Below, piece after piece: positions 43,050 to 55,634 of a stretch of 64,000 nucleotides of DNA. The stretch is from Polytrichum commune (taxonomy: Eukaryota > Streptophyta > Polytrichopsida > Polytrichales > Polytrichaceae), in assembly GCA_950295325.1 (NCBI GenBank), contig OX485806.1, positions 43,829,169 through 43,893,168 of the forward strand, written 5' to 3'. A model generated the notes under the pieces. The model made no database searches. It saw only the letters and a program-made list of their open reading frames with translations, and was not told the origin of the DNA. Position numbers and translations under genes: made by a program. Position 1 is the first letter of the stretch. Each line of letters begins with the position of its first letter.

Positions 43050-45447
43050 TCAATCTAAGACTAGAATGCGACGGTCCCTCATATTTCTCCACTCTTGAAG
43101 AACAGCTTGCCAATCAATCTCATTAGCACCTAATCCACATAGGGATACACGCATCAATGCATCCAATGTGTTCAAACGCAAACGTGATCGTAATGCACTC
43201 TTCACTATATTCTGCTTGGAGAATCCTCTCTCGCATATTGCAGTACTGGCTGGTATGACAAGCACTTTTTGCCACAATTTGATGAGGTTTGGCCAATTTG
43301 TCTTCCATTCCAAAGTACAACCACATAGTGACCATGCCTCATGGATAGACTTCTGAGGACATTCATGTCGAATCGTCTCCACAAACTCCAACATCTCTGC
43401 TCTACATGCATCACGATCATTTTCAGAAGGTACAAACTTCTCCATCAACCTTTCCAACCATACATCTGTTGCTCTGGTCCTATCTTCTTCATCTGCAGGG
43501 TAGTACTTTGGGCTGAATAGCTTGGCTGCATTAAATATTGGCAGATCCGGAAATCGTTCATTCAACGCATCAATGATCTTTTGGACATACTCTGCTGCAA
43601 TCAACTTACATTCAAGCAGTGTTCCTGGCCTTTGATCTATAGGATCATTGCTGAGTGGATAAAACACCTCTGTTCCATCCTCATGAGCAAACAACAACCT
43701 CATATTTGGCACACTTTCCCTTAAAAACTTTCCCAAATTCTTAGCAGCCCTTCCAAAGGTTGGCCCTGTTCCACATAAGAAGAGTCTACGTAGAACTGAA
43801 ACACATACCTCAAGTCCTGATCCAATTGATGTGATGTCCAGAAGATCATATTGGAACTTCTTGTTCAACTTGTTTAGTTCACACAAAACATCAACGAGCA
43901 TGTGAAGAAGAAATTGGAACTGAAAAGATGTCATTTTCTGGTACCAGATTGGCTCTTCATCTTTGAATGCCTCTAAGATTGCAGGCATCACATGAAGAAG
44001 TCGCTCCATAACTTGACCACGTGATAGCCAACGTACTGAATGGAATCGTAATGGCATGTGGGAATCTCTATCAAACTCCTCTAACAATTCTTTTAGTTCT
44101 TTCCGTCGTATTGTGCTGCGCCCCATCCACTCATACACTTTGCTTGCAAATCGATCTAACACCAACAACTCAGGCAAATCTTTTGAAGCATCCGCTGCAG
44201 CAAGAGCTTCCCTGCAAATCACAATATATTCATCAAACAAACAAAACTATATATTTCTACAAAACAATATGTAAGGAGACTACTGCCCTACTATACCTGT
44301 GAGCAATGCAATGCACATTGACAAGTGAAGGCTGATCATTCCGAAGTCGAGTAGTAAACCCAATTCGAGAACCTATCATTGCGCTTGCTCCGTCAGTGGC
44401 CACCGCAACCAATTGATCTCGATTCCAATGAAGTTTGTTTAGGACCTCATCAACTGCAGTGTAAATACCCTCCCCTGTACCTGCTGTTATTGAAGATAAC
44501 TCCACAAACTGGGTGACAGGAACTCCACTTCCTTGGCCAGTCAAGTAACATACATACATAATCAAATGTTGCTCCAGTGTCCTGTCGGTTGATTCATCAA
44601 CCATTAATGAAAACCCCGGAAAACCACGAGATTGTGTCAAAAACTTGTCCCTAATGTGTTCAGAAATGGCCCATAAAAATTCCAATGCCGCATATTTAGA
44701 TGTGTAGGCACCATAGTCATCATTCACAGGCATCTCTGGTGTATGAAGATCTCTCAGCAATTGACAAGTATCTTCATAGCTCAATATTGACCTGTCCTTT
44801 TGAATTGTGAAATAGAGTATCTTCATGCAAGTAATAATTCTTGCATATTCTCTATTGATCATATTGTCCACATGACGATCCATTGGGGCTCCACCACGTC
44901 TTCTGTCTCGGGCTTCCCAAATAGGTATAGATAAAATGTGCTCATGACTTCTTTCATGATCCTTAACAGAAGAATATTGCAATGACCTGCAACCTATAGT
45001 AGCCCATCTACTTCGAGAATGCACATGAATACAAGATGCACATTTCATCAACCCTAAGTTGGGACCATCTGCAGGTCTTAAACGCATCAACCAAGGTCTT
45101 CCAGTCTTCCAATTGGCCTTGAAAACTCGTCTGTATTCCCTCCCTACATTTCTCTGTCGAGGGGCTTGTTCCCTTGGGGCAACAAGCTCAGGGTCATCAT
45201 GTTCATAACTAGAATCACCACTAGAGTGACCAGTAGTAGAGCTAGAACTTCTGGAAAGCCTAGCAATACGGGGTGCTTGAGGGACTCTAGGAGGAGGTGA
45301 TCCGAAACTGACAGATGGGGTTACAGCAACAAGAGATAAAGGTGGTGTTCTATTCATGTTTAGTGCAGGTGGACCACCAAACATGACATTGATATTAAGT
45401 TGGCGTGTTGACCTGCCTGATCCACTTGCACCACTACGAGAATTCAT
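43050..45447 (-). CDS. hAT transposase, two exons, apparently uninterrupted
   Basis: Exons are 44297-45447 and 43050-44211; the 85-bp intron 44212-44296 has GTATAG..TTTGCAG ends and joins AHR to EALAA in frame. The start ATG 45445-45447 gives MNSRSGASG. A Ser/Pro-rich N-terminus is followed by a zinc finger with CASC...GCRSL...HERSHEH ligands (TTF/BED-like). The catalytic core has MVDESTDRT (first Asp), VATDGASAMIG (second) and VHCIAHR. The C-terminal dimerisation domain reads VIPASTAICERGFSKQNIVKSALRSRL with the later LCG. Length ~770 residues is normal for hAT. No stop or frameshift was seen, so this gene may still make protein although its element is interrupted elsewhere. Confidence 0.88.
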
Positions 45448-46785
45448 TCTACAAACCACAAGTCCCTTAAATTAAATTAGTGGAAATTTTGATAAATGAA
45501 TCCTCACAAAAATTCATAAGTAGTTCGAAACATAATACAATGCACCAAAATTATAGTGTTTCATAATAAACTAGTGCAATATGCGAAGTCGGAGGTTAGT
45601 CCAAAACTTCATGAGCAGAGTTCACGATAATTAGTGCTCTAGTACTCTATTATTCTAAATTTTATTCACAATGCATAGTCTTCAAAATACACAAATCATG
45701 GATTTCTTTATATTGAAAATCTTGAAATAAAATAATTAAAATGACTGACATAGTGAAGAATAAACTTCAATTGAAATGATTACTTACTTCTGGACTTGTT
45801 TTCTGTAGCCTTAGCCTCCTCCACTGCTCACATAAATGTAATGACAAAACAACCCTGTTGTTCAAACACCACCACCAAAACAATCAGAAAATTACAGTAA
45901 ATTAAATCAATAAACAATCAATTATTTACCAAGAGTACAGTAAGGTAGAATACTATAACTGAACTGAAAAAGAATGCAAAGACTACAGTGAGAGACTAAA
46001 GAGATTGCTAGAGAAGAGAGTCTCACGAATATTATTTTTGTCTGGCTACTCCCCGACTGCTAGTTCCCGACACTCAAGAGAAGCTGCCAGTGGGAATGAG
46101 TTCCATGGGCCCGATTACAGAATGCATGCTTGCTACACTCTTACTATGAATTATTGACTTTCAAACGAAACAGTGACAATTGTCTGATAAATGACGTATA
46201 CGATCCAAATGTCCAACCTGTTGACCTCGAACAGATGGTCCAAACAATCCAACCCGGTTAAACCAGCTCCACGTACACGAGGATTAAACTGGTCGACAAG
46301 TCGGCAGAATGTCCTCCTCAACGTGAGTTCCCAGCTTGATCTTCGTGACTAGAATTCTCATCAGCGTCGCAGTAAGATTGAGTCTATAGCTTACCTGCAT
46401 TATTCTGAACGAAAACCCCTAGAGCATGGTTGCAGTGAGACTGCAGTACCTTAGAGAGACACTGAGAAAAGAGACTGAAAGTGAGTTAGAAGCCAGCTTA
46501 TGTAGTGTTGGGGCTGGTTGCTTCACCATTAGATTGCAGCAAAATGTTTAAATCTGAGTGGTAGCTTTGATTATCTAGATTATATTTTGGGAGCTGTCAT
46601 TTGACGGGCAAATATGGCTATATCTGTCAAGCGACGGATTCGAGGGTGGGGCTATCTGTCATGTGACTGGCTGGCTGCAAAGGTTGACTGTGATTGGCTG
46701 TCATTTGGCATGTGACGGGTGCAAAAAGCTTGGCATGTGACGGGTGCAAAAAGCAACCCTGATTCTGCCTCATGTGCGCGGGCCT
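45448..46785. other. hAT promoter side and right subterminal repeats
   Basis: Upstream of the transposase and AT-rich to about 46100. From 46590 to 46760 there are repeated TGTCA(N3)TGACGG phrases, and a 24-bp segment GGCATGTGACGGGTGC plus AAAAAGC occurs twice in tandem (about 46706-46755). No gene is seen. Confidence 0.55.
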
Positions 46786-46839
46786 ATTGTGGGAGCCGGC
46801 CACAGGGCCGGCTCCCTAATCTGCGCCTCAGTGACGCGG
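46786..46839. repeat. right terminal inverted repeat of the hAT element
   Basis: Complementary to 36479-36532. Its inner half, GGGAGCCGGCC-ACAG-GGCCGGCTCCC, is itself a hairpin, so each end can fold on its own. CTGAGCGTG follows directly. Confidence 0.8.
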
Positions 46840-46848
46840 CTGAGCGTG

Positions 46849-47160
46849 TAGGGTTTGAAGGGCAGGTATGCCGTAACTATACCACGGCTTCATAATCTTC
46901 TGCCAGATCTGTGAAGATGCGTTCTCATTGCGATCATACTTGGAAATGGCACGAGGCCGCCACGGTTGTCGCTACTTGAATTAAGACTTTGAACACATGA
47001 ATTCTGGTCAGGTTAGGGCTTTCTTGGAGCGGAGATTATCATATCTTATATTGGCAGGACGTCGAACATTAGGTACTCCAAGAGAAACTGACATTCAGGT
47101 TTTCTTAAAGCCGAGCAACTCAAGACAGTATTTCTGCAACAAACCTGTAGCATAGCCTGC
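46849..47160. repeat. ~318-bp tandem repeat, resumed
   Basis: Continues the unit broken at 36478: GTAGGGTTTGAAGG, CACGGCTTCAT, GTGAAGATGCGTT, GGAAATGGCACGAGGC and GAATTCTGGTC align with 36160-36330 at moderate identity. A further, more degenerate unit may begin near 47150 (GGTTGGAACGTGG). Confidence 0.65.
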
Positions 47161-50159
47161 GATCAGGAGGGTTGGAACGTGGTATTCTTGGAATGTCTTT
47201 CTTCAACGATGCAGAGGTTTTCTTCAGATTCATTACCGATTGTTGACGATTCGCGTTTCTCAATGCGTTAGTTCTTCGAGGGTTTTATCAGCAGCAAGGG
47301 TATCATCAGCAGCTATCTTACAGAATCTTTTTAAGCGACGCTTGAAGTTGTACATATATATGTATATATGGGCTTGGAATCATTTGGTTCGACCTGCTCA
47401 TGGACTTGGTTTTGAGTATCGTCTATGGCCATCGTGGAAGACATGAATGCGGGAATACTTTACTCTTGTTTCAATAATTTATCAACGCACAGGCTGGCAA
47501 GCAGAAGATCAATGAGCTCTACGGTAGACCTCTGCAGTAAGGAACATACGTGCCGAATATGATATTCGGCTGGACTTGCAGCGATACATGATTGATGCGT
47601 CATCATCACATAGACACGGTCTTCTGGTAGTATGTGCAGTTTTTTCTCCATCTCCCCTTGAAAATATATCTTTGACAGGTTTTAATGAATTATGCTCATT
47701 CATTAGGATTAGATCAGCAAGCAGTTGCGATTGCCAGGTGACCCATATTCTAATTGAAGTGTCACGTTGTCTAAGAATGTAGCGTATTGTTATGTCACAG
47801 TTTATTGGTCAGTCAAGTTCGCACAATTGTTGATAAGGATATGGCTATTCAAATTGAATCTGTATATGAATTTTGCTCAATGTTTAGCATGTTCTCCTTG
47901 CGCCCTTTTAGTCTAGGGACTACAGGGCATATTGGTGCCTTGTTAATGAGTTGGAACAATCATTTGACCAGATTTGTGAGGAATCAACAACAGGTCTTTT
48001 AAAGTATGGTGACAGTCGGTGAGCAGATACCAGAGAAGTTATAAATGGAAGTGGATATCTTCAATGCTTAAGAGTGCATCTGTTATCTGTGCTGAAGTTT
48101 TTGATGCTCACTGACGACTAGGGCTGTGTTCATGGACCTTCACAACAAATTTCTTGACCAGCTATCGTCAGTTCAGATTAATTATTTGCATCTCTTTGTA
48201 GATGCAGGTGTGGGTGCAGCTATTATCAGATTTTCTTTCACACTCAGTGACCTTATCTTATTTTACCTCTGCACTATCAAGTTCTCTAAATACTGTGGGA
48301 ATAATTTACAAAGTTCTGAAACTTGTGTCATGGAGGATCTGGGATTAGTATCAGAGATGCACCGCAGTAGCAGAAGTTCAAGAAGACATGGCATGCAGCC
48401 CACTTCTGCAAAGTTCCTGCCAGAACCTCTATCAGCACTGCTCGAATTCACAGGCCTGATGCGAGGGCAATCTCACCAAGTTCATAGTGACCAAGGGGTT
48501 GCTATGAGCACTGTCTTTGTGGGACTAAATCCTGAGAGTGAAAGACCTGGAGACTGTGGTGCAGAGGTGTCAATCAGGATATTTGGTTTGGGGTAGTCTG
48601 AGCTAGTTCGAGTTGCTACGCCACCAGCAGCAGTCAGTGCTAGGAATGGGTCTGTTGCGAGTACCTCACAGACCTCTTCATCTCTCCTTCCCATGCACAT
48701 AGTAGGTACTGAGAATTATCTCAGGTCTCACAATGATACGATTTTCAGCAATTGGCAAGGTGGATTGAGCAGGCATTGCCTTTCACCATATTGCTGTCGA
48801 TGGTATTCATCAGACAACATCTGCAAGGTCTGTATTCTATTTCCTTACCAACTATGCTCACAGGAAGGGACAGGTTGGTATGTTGTCATGGACATGGACA
48901 AGGTCAGGATTGTATTGTAGAACATCTCAAGTCAGTATCTGTATTTTGTGTCGTTTGCATGAGTGTGGTAAAATCACAAACTTTTGTAGGCAAAATTACT
49001 ATGTAAAAACAATGTAATGTTGAAACATTATCACAAACTCCTAATTAATGTCATGACAATTGCACAATTTTCTGATTTTCTTTAAAGATGTACCACAATC
49101 TGCTTCTATGAAACAAATCGTTACATAAGAATAATACATTTATCATAAGATAATTACACTGTACACCACCCTTTGGAATTTTGTGACGTAGTAATGATAA
49201 CTGCTTCAGGGGTTGAAATACAAAGCACCTCAAGAGGTATTCTGAAGTCTAACTTGGAAAATCTTGGAAAATATAATATTTTAACCTGTTTGTGGCAACA
49301 TAAAGAGTTGGATAAGAATGTCTTCTATTGGAACTAATCCACTTTTGTACATTTCTTTGCAGGGACATAAAATTTGGAAACAATAAAATGTATATGTGTT
49401 TGGTGTAGATACTGTTGTGAGGCAGTCAGCAATGATCCTGAAATGTGGGATTCTCATCTTCTACAAGAATAACAGAGGCCAAAATTACCAGCGGCAGGTA
49501 TTTTGAGAAAAACTCACAGCTTAGGTCCCTTTCAACCAGAATGCACCAATCCTCAAGGGATATCATATTCAACTGATATGCTTAAACCCTCATTACTCAG
49601 AGAATGGTTAAAGTAATGGCTTGAGCCCTTAATATTGTGAAACCGTTGAAACCTTGACTTTCTAGTATATAGAGGTTCTTGAGGTGATTTTGAGGAGTTT
49701 GCTAATAGTATGTTGTTGCAGGCCCAACTTTTGACATTAGTGGAGTACATGCTGCTGCTATATCGGGCCTTGATACCAGGACCAGTCTGGTATAGATTAT
49801 GGCAACCTGTTGTCGTCTCTTACAACTGGGTTGTTCTTAACTTTCAAGCTTACCTCCAGTCTAGAGAAGTTAATGTGGCTTCAAGCCCTTGTTACTTCTA
49901 TTTTGCATCATGATTTGACTGCTGAGTGCTTTCAGAAATCTAGTGGATGCTGTATGTTGCAATATCTAGGTGCAAACGTTGTGGGCAGCACTTGGAGCAT
50001 TGCCATGTAAGGAAGTTCAAAATGGTGCCTATGCAACCAACGAAGAATTAAAGTGGTCAATCTCTTGGTCAAAGTTAGACAGATGACCTGACTTTATTCA
50101 TTTTTTGCAAATGGTTTTCCTGTATGTGCCACTCTGAGACTGTGACAATACCAGACTCT
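47161..50159 (+). other. unrecognised stretch with scattered short frames
   Basis: About 3 kb without a known domain. The longest frame is 48126-48596 (156 codons, starts TTG, ATG at its second line); its product has a hydrophobic middle and a Ser/Arg-rich patch but no family I recognise. Other frames are under 85 codons. Base composition is less AT-biased than the neighbouring spacers, and GT/AG signals are frequent, so a decayed host gene or a non-coding transcript is possible. I do not assign exons. Confidence 0.3.
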
Positions 50160-50345
50160 AACAATATCACCCTCTAATCTTTCCCAGGTAAGTATAACCT
50201 TCAACCTACAACTCACCTACAAGGATAGGCTACCTACCACTCACCTATGTGGCAAGGCCAAGGGTGGTGGCCAAGGGATTCGAATCTTGCACCTTGTGGC
50301 ACCTACACATGTGCTTTAGCCACTAAGTCATCACATCACACGTGA
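50160..50345 (-). mobile_element. tRNA-derived SINE-like element
   Basis: On the minus strand TTAGTGGCTAAAGCAC looks like an RNA polymerase III A box and GGTGCAAGATTCGAATCC a B box, ~30 bases apart, followed by a unique body (GGCCACCACCCTTGG). This is the layout of plant tRNA-derived SINEs. The 3' end and a target duplication were not identified, and the cloverleaf does not close, so it is not an intact tRNA gene. Confidence 0.5.
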
Positions 50346-50669
50346 TGTATATGGAGTGTTTCAATCCTTTCTGGAGTAAGGCCACTATTTTCTCTCTACT
50401 ACCATTATGTCGTGCTGTGGTGAAACTTGCAGGGCTACGGTCCTCCGGTGATGGCTCAACTAGCCTCTTCATTTAATTATTTTAGAGCTTCTTGCCACAC
50501 CATCCAATAGAACACCTACCACATCTGTAACTAGGACGTTGAACAAACATATGTAGTCAATCTTTGTAGTTGGTCAAAAGTCTTGAGATATCCTGAAACT
50601 TGCACATGGAACCCCAACAAACAACCAAGAGCTTGTTGGGGTTTGACTTGAGCTACCTCAGAGGGTATG

Positions 50670-51830
50670 TAGAGTAGAGGCGCTCATGACTGATCACTTG
50701 AAAAGTACAAGGTAGTGCAAATTTTTGCCCGTGTAGGAAGATAGAATCAGGAGGATTGCAATTTTTTTGGTAATTGTATTCCATAAATTGAATCACTTTG
50801 AATTTTTGAAGCCAAAAGTGGACATGACTTTATTCTCATTATCTAGATTTTTCCATAATTGCTCATTTTAACCACTCATTGCCCCTCATTTAGCACTCAA
50901 AACCAAGATATGTGTCATGGCATTGTTGATTCCGGCATGATCGAAATTTAATCCTAGCCATATTGATATTCAGCCCCAGTCATATTGAATTTCAGTCCCA
51001 GCTTGACCTAATTTATGGTACCCTATAGATTGCCAATGGGGTCCCCATTGGAAATAGGTGACTCTAATTGAAGAGGTTTATCACCTTTCGCTGTTGTAAA
51101 TCATCAATGGTAAAAAAAATCTTGACATGGCATGCATGATATCTCTTTGTTAGACAGTCGTGTTAGGAAATGGCTAAGTGGGGACATTGTCCTGTACAAT
51201 AATTGACAATATTTTCATGAATGTATTATTTTGTTGTACATTGTAACTAAAGGAAGCCATGTTAGTGGATTTTTTTGGGGGATTGTTAAATCGACTATGT
51301 AGCTGTTAAAACGAGCATAGATACGTGTTGTGTGGTCACATGACTTGTCAAAATTTGATAGTTCATTGTACTCATGAAGAGGAGCAAGGTATCAACTGTG
51401 CTTCCTCTTCTTTATATTTCAACTTACTACTAGAATTATAGTAGAGGCACCCATAACCGATCACTTAAGAGATTATGTGCCATATCTAGAGTAGTAGGCG
51501 GTGCAAATTTTTCTTGAGTAGGAAGATAGAAATCACAAGGATTGCAAATATTTTGATGATTTTATTCCTTAAATTGAAATCAACGTGAGTTTTTGAAGCC
51601 AAAAGTTGGCCAAAACATATTACCAATGTCTAGAGTTTGCCATAGCCGCTCGCTTAAATTGCTCATTCATCCACTTTTTAGCACTCAAAACCAAGACATG
51701 TGTCATAGCACTATTGCTTCCAGCCTAATCAAAATTTAGTCTTAGCCCAATCGAAATTTAGTCCCAACTTGATCGAAATCTTGGTACCCTATAGATTGCC
51801 AATGGGGTCCTAATCGGCAATAAGTGCTTA
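50670..51830. repeat. ~395-bp direct duplication, ~765 bp apart
   Basis: 50670-51060 and 51434-51830 share TAGAGGC(G/A)C, GTGCAAATTTTT, GAGTAGGAAGATAGAA-like phrases, TTTTTGAAGCCAAAAGT, TTAGCACTCAAAACCAAGA and TACCCTATAGATTGCCAATG. Identity is moderate. They could be LTRs of a very old element or a segmental duplication. The 370 bp between them has no coding capacity. Confidence 0.65.
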
Positions 51831-53865
51831 TACTATATTTAAATCTTGACAAATCATGTGACCATGCGGTGTGTCTTTATGATTGTTTTGACTAGTGTGT
51901 GATGGATTTAACAATCTCTTTTCTATATTTTATCCACACCAGATGTCAGCTTACTACTCAGGATTTGATTGGCATATGACATGGCACCTCCGTTGTAGGG
52001 AAGTGCCAACTTATTATGAAATTTTAACCCTTCATTGCCCGAGTCTATTTGCATATGATCAATCATACATTGCATCCTTGATTTCACTATGTTTATGCAA
52101 GCTAAGCGTATCATTGCCTTATTCAGAACTTTTTATATCGTCTAATAATAGATGTAACATTGAAATGTAGTAGAACATGAAATTTATGAAACAAATCCAA
52201 AACTCATAAAAAGTTCACAGGCTATGTAACATATGTATAAGAATACTATGGTAGTGCTCAAAGTTAGCTATAGTCTCTAACTTTGGGAAATTGATAGTAA
52301 GATCATTTTTTGGGGATTTCTTGTAATTTTAGGGTGGAAGGGAAAGTAGAGTTCAAGAAGTTTACTTTATTAAGGTAAAAGCGCCTAATTCGGTAACATG
52401 CCCAATTTTGACACCTATTTTGGGTCCCTTCACATGCGGCTACCATCCATTAATTATTTAGCACCCTCATAAGATATTTGTCTTGTTAAAATCTATGATG
52501 GGTAAAGAGTCTTCACTAACAACCATTATATACCTACAAGCTAAATTTAGCCAAGTTGGTTTGGACTTCAATCACTTTTATAATGCAACTCCAATATTTT
52601 TTGACTTAAGTGGTTGTGGCCCTAATTGAATTGCGGTGGGCTTGAAATATATTGTGCCATGTGGGCTAGTGCAAAAGTGGGTGGTTGTGTTGATCAATTT
52701 GACTAAAATCTAATTTTACACGATCACCCAACCCCTGGTCATGCAATATACCATATATAATTGAATGTTAGATATTAGCAATATTTATGAAATGCTCTTC
52801 AATCTTATTATGCATCATGTAAACTTTTTGCAACACTTCATAAATACTAACTCACTAAAGTCATTTGCCAACCATTCCCAACATAATTCAAAGCCTATGT
52901 CTTTGAGGACATGGCCACCAGACTAAATGTGCATGAATGACATGAACAAATATCCACTATTGTTGAATACCATGCCTAACTTGCAAAAGTGGACAACAAT
53001 GATGCATATCTAGGTGATGTTAAGAAGTTTTGTATGTGAACATCACACCAATTAGGGGGCCGTTGTCAAAATCTTCCTTGGGAGACCACCATGGTAGTAA
53101 GAAAATGTTTAAGGCCAAATTCTTTTGACATTCAATACAAGTATGTGGTCAAGGCGTGTGGTAGTCTTTCAAGACATTGGAAGGAAAATAAAGAGTGAAT
53201 TAGACATTAGAGGGAATTGACATTTGTGAGAGAACATGGTGGATGATACATAAAATATTAAGATCCAGATTCATGACATACAAATAGAGGTACAAAACAA
53301 AAGTATGCAGTGATCAAGTCATGCATTAGGGGCTCATAGAAGCCTAGAAACTTCAAGATGTGATGCCCCTTGTCCTCATATTTTTTTATTGCAGCAATGT
53401 TTTGTAGTTTTTTTAGAAACTTTTTAGATCAACTACAGTCAATTAAAAAATTTCAAATTTCAATTGCTAGTCGACCAAAAATTTCCAATTTTTTTTTGGA
53501 ATATTAAATTTTGTTGGACGCAAGGTCTGATGCTCCATAATTTTTGGATTTTTTGGATCCCCCCCCTCCCTCTAGTTTTCTAGATGTTGATTGCTAGTAG
53601 TAGTCAATCAACTAGCCGACTACTCTAAATCAACAGCTCTTGGTTGATTGCAACAATCAATTTGGAGTCGTTGACCAACTAGTCAACTACTTTGTAGAAA
53701 ACTTTCAAAAATTCTCAATTTTTTTTTGGGATCATTAGATGTTGTAGCCAACAAGATTATGGTCCATAATTATTTTGATTTCTTTGATTTTGATTTCTTT
53801 TGTAGTTGACTACTATGTCAACTACTATTGTATTGTCGATCACCTTATCGATTGCAAAATAGCAG
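51831..53865. other. AT-rich spacer, no gene recognised
   Basis: Only frames under ~91 codons and no domains. At 53560-53880 there are several AGTCAACTAC/GTAGTTGAC copies in both directions, giving local inverted repeats. A C/T-rich run lies near 53560. Confidence 0.4.
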
Positions 53866-54914
53866 TTGATTAGACTATTGATCAAGGGATTGATTGCATC
53901 CGTTTACCACTAGGTAAATTGCCGGACTTACCACCCTATTGACATGACGTTTTTGAGTCCGGTATCACATTGTGATCACAAGACGTGAGGGACATCAATG
54001 TGAAGTCTTGGACACCATTAGTGAGGACCAAGGGCTATGCTCCAACTTTACACACGGGTAGATCACTTAGTGCTTTTAAAAAACGACGTGCGGCATAATA
54101 TAGAGAGGATTAAAATCATTTGAAATAAAAATTATAAAGGAATTCCAAATAATGCAGGGGCCATTAAATGTAGACAATCCCATTATAAGTAAGTTAGATG
54201 GACATAAAACGTGGGCCATTATTTTTTTGTAGAATTAATATAGGGGCTGAAGATAAGGATCCTAGAAGGTATGTTTAGTATGGTATGTAAACCGCTGCCG
54301 TTCTTCCCGTTTTGTGATGAGTTTGGGTCAACATTTTGTAAATCGCACGTTGTGTTTGTGAACACACGGACACTTTTCCTTTGTTTCCACCCTTACCCTA
54401 TTTTTGGTGTACTTGGGGTTATTTTGTACGCGCTGTAACATTGTGGACTCCACCCTAAATTGTAAATTCTAAACCCGCTTTACTATGCTTTGTGTTTTTG
54501 GTCACTTGCATTACAATGACCACTATGGTATTTGTGTTGGCATCTCCTATGTGTTTTCATCATAACAGTGTTTGCAATGGTATTACTTTGCTATGGTCTC
54601 CTATGTGTTTTCTTCATAACTTTGTTTGCAATGGTATTATTGTTTGCACCCTTCTTTGTTTCCATGCTTTCCCTCAACACTCATCAATTACGTTAGGAAG
54701 TAGATTAATTAGCTTTTATTACTTAAAAGAAATATAATGTACAAAAAATTGCACTGACTTGGATAATATAAGTAATGGAAGGGTGCAAACAAATGGGCCA
54801 TTTTTGAAATTTAAGTAATTATAGGGAGGCTTTAATTCAACCCCTGAAGGTAAATAGCCCCAAAACAAAAAACACCCAACCGCACGTGGTGCACAAAAAT
54901 GCCTTGGAGTGATC
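53866..54914. repeat. ~1.04-kb dispersed repeat, copy 2
   Basis: Near-identical to 591-1637 in the same orientation, with single-base changes and a few short indels. Sequence before and after differs from copy 1, so this is a discrete repeat unit and not part of a longer duplication. Confidence 0.8.
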
Positions 54915-55634
54915 CTAAACCCTAAAGGCATCAAGGATAGCCATGTCGTTGGTCGCTGGCGCCACTCTCCAGTAGTGTCGAATTTCGGCGCCTGTGAGTT
55001 TTCTTCGCAGCATTTTGTCCTCCTGGTCACTGGCGCTTCTCTTCAGATGCTAGTGTTTCGAGGCCTGTGAGTTTTCTTGATACTGGTCTTGTCTGTCGGT
55101 GTCGAAATCCATAGACTGCCGAAGCACTTAGGTTCGGTGAGCACCTGAAGTCGGTCGCATAATATTTAGTGGGTACACTGAATCTAATTCCGTTGTGCAG
55201 AGGGGCCTCGTTAGCTCGTTGCTCTAGCGTTGTTAGCTCATTTGGGAAGCTGGTGTTAGCAATCAGGTATCTCCACATTCACTGGGAGTTGCCCATTTTA
55301 GAATCTCGCGTTGGCCATTTCGGTGACATAGCCTATTTGCCGCCCTGCTCTGCCTGATATTCAACACCGAATTCTAAGTGCAGGTGAGCTAAACACAAGC
55401 ATATTATAATCCGTTATTGCCACAGGAATTGTAGTTCAAGATTGGAAACATTGTTTAGGATTTTGAGTCAAACTCTTATGGTTGCAATTTGATGGTACAT
55501 GTATGGATGGATTCGATGATCCTACAGATCTCCTTTCGATTGTCTCCGCATTACTCATGATTCTTCTCAATGCCCACAATATTCTAGCTGTGGCCTCCAT
55601 TCCTACAGAAGCTCCTACACTGGATTAATTTAAT
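54915..55634. other. short tandem duplication and leader of Harbinger element 2
   Basis: A ~74-bp unit occurs twice at about 54949-55022 and 55023-55096, ending GCCTGTGAGTTTTCTT. Beyond it are GC-richer, non-repeated stretches. No complete gene is seen; an upstream exon of the transposase could lie here. Confidence 0.45.

Larger units (their letters stand above)
36479..46839. mobile_element. hAT element, 10.36 kb with nested insertions
   Basis: The 54-bp terminal inverted repeats are 36479-36532 and 46786-46839 (CCGCGTCACTGAGGCGCAG...), with two differences. The 9-bp duplication CTGAGCGTG flanks them at 36470-36478 and 46840-46848. The neighbouring tandem unit at 36150-36175 gives the uninterrupted site (CTGAGCGGGTAGGGTT), which confirms the junctions. 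A hAT transposase gene lies at 43050-45447. Nine bases is one more than usual for hAT; an 8-bp reading with one extra terminal C is possible. The foldback at 36534-36951 and a Harbinger element (about 36.98-42.74 kb) are nested near the left end. Confidence 0.78.

Noticed and set aside
48126-48596. Host protein-coding gene of 156 codons
   Set aside because: No recognised domain, a non-ATG first codon and no neighbouring exons that join in frame; left as unrecognised.
50240-50345. Intact tRNA gene
   Set aside because: A- and B-box-like sequences are present but acceptor and anticodon stems do not pair; a SINE fits better.
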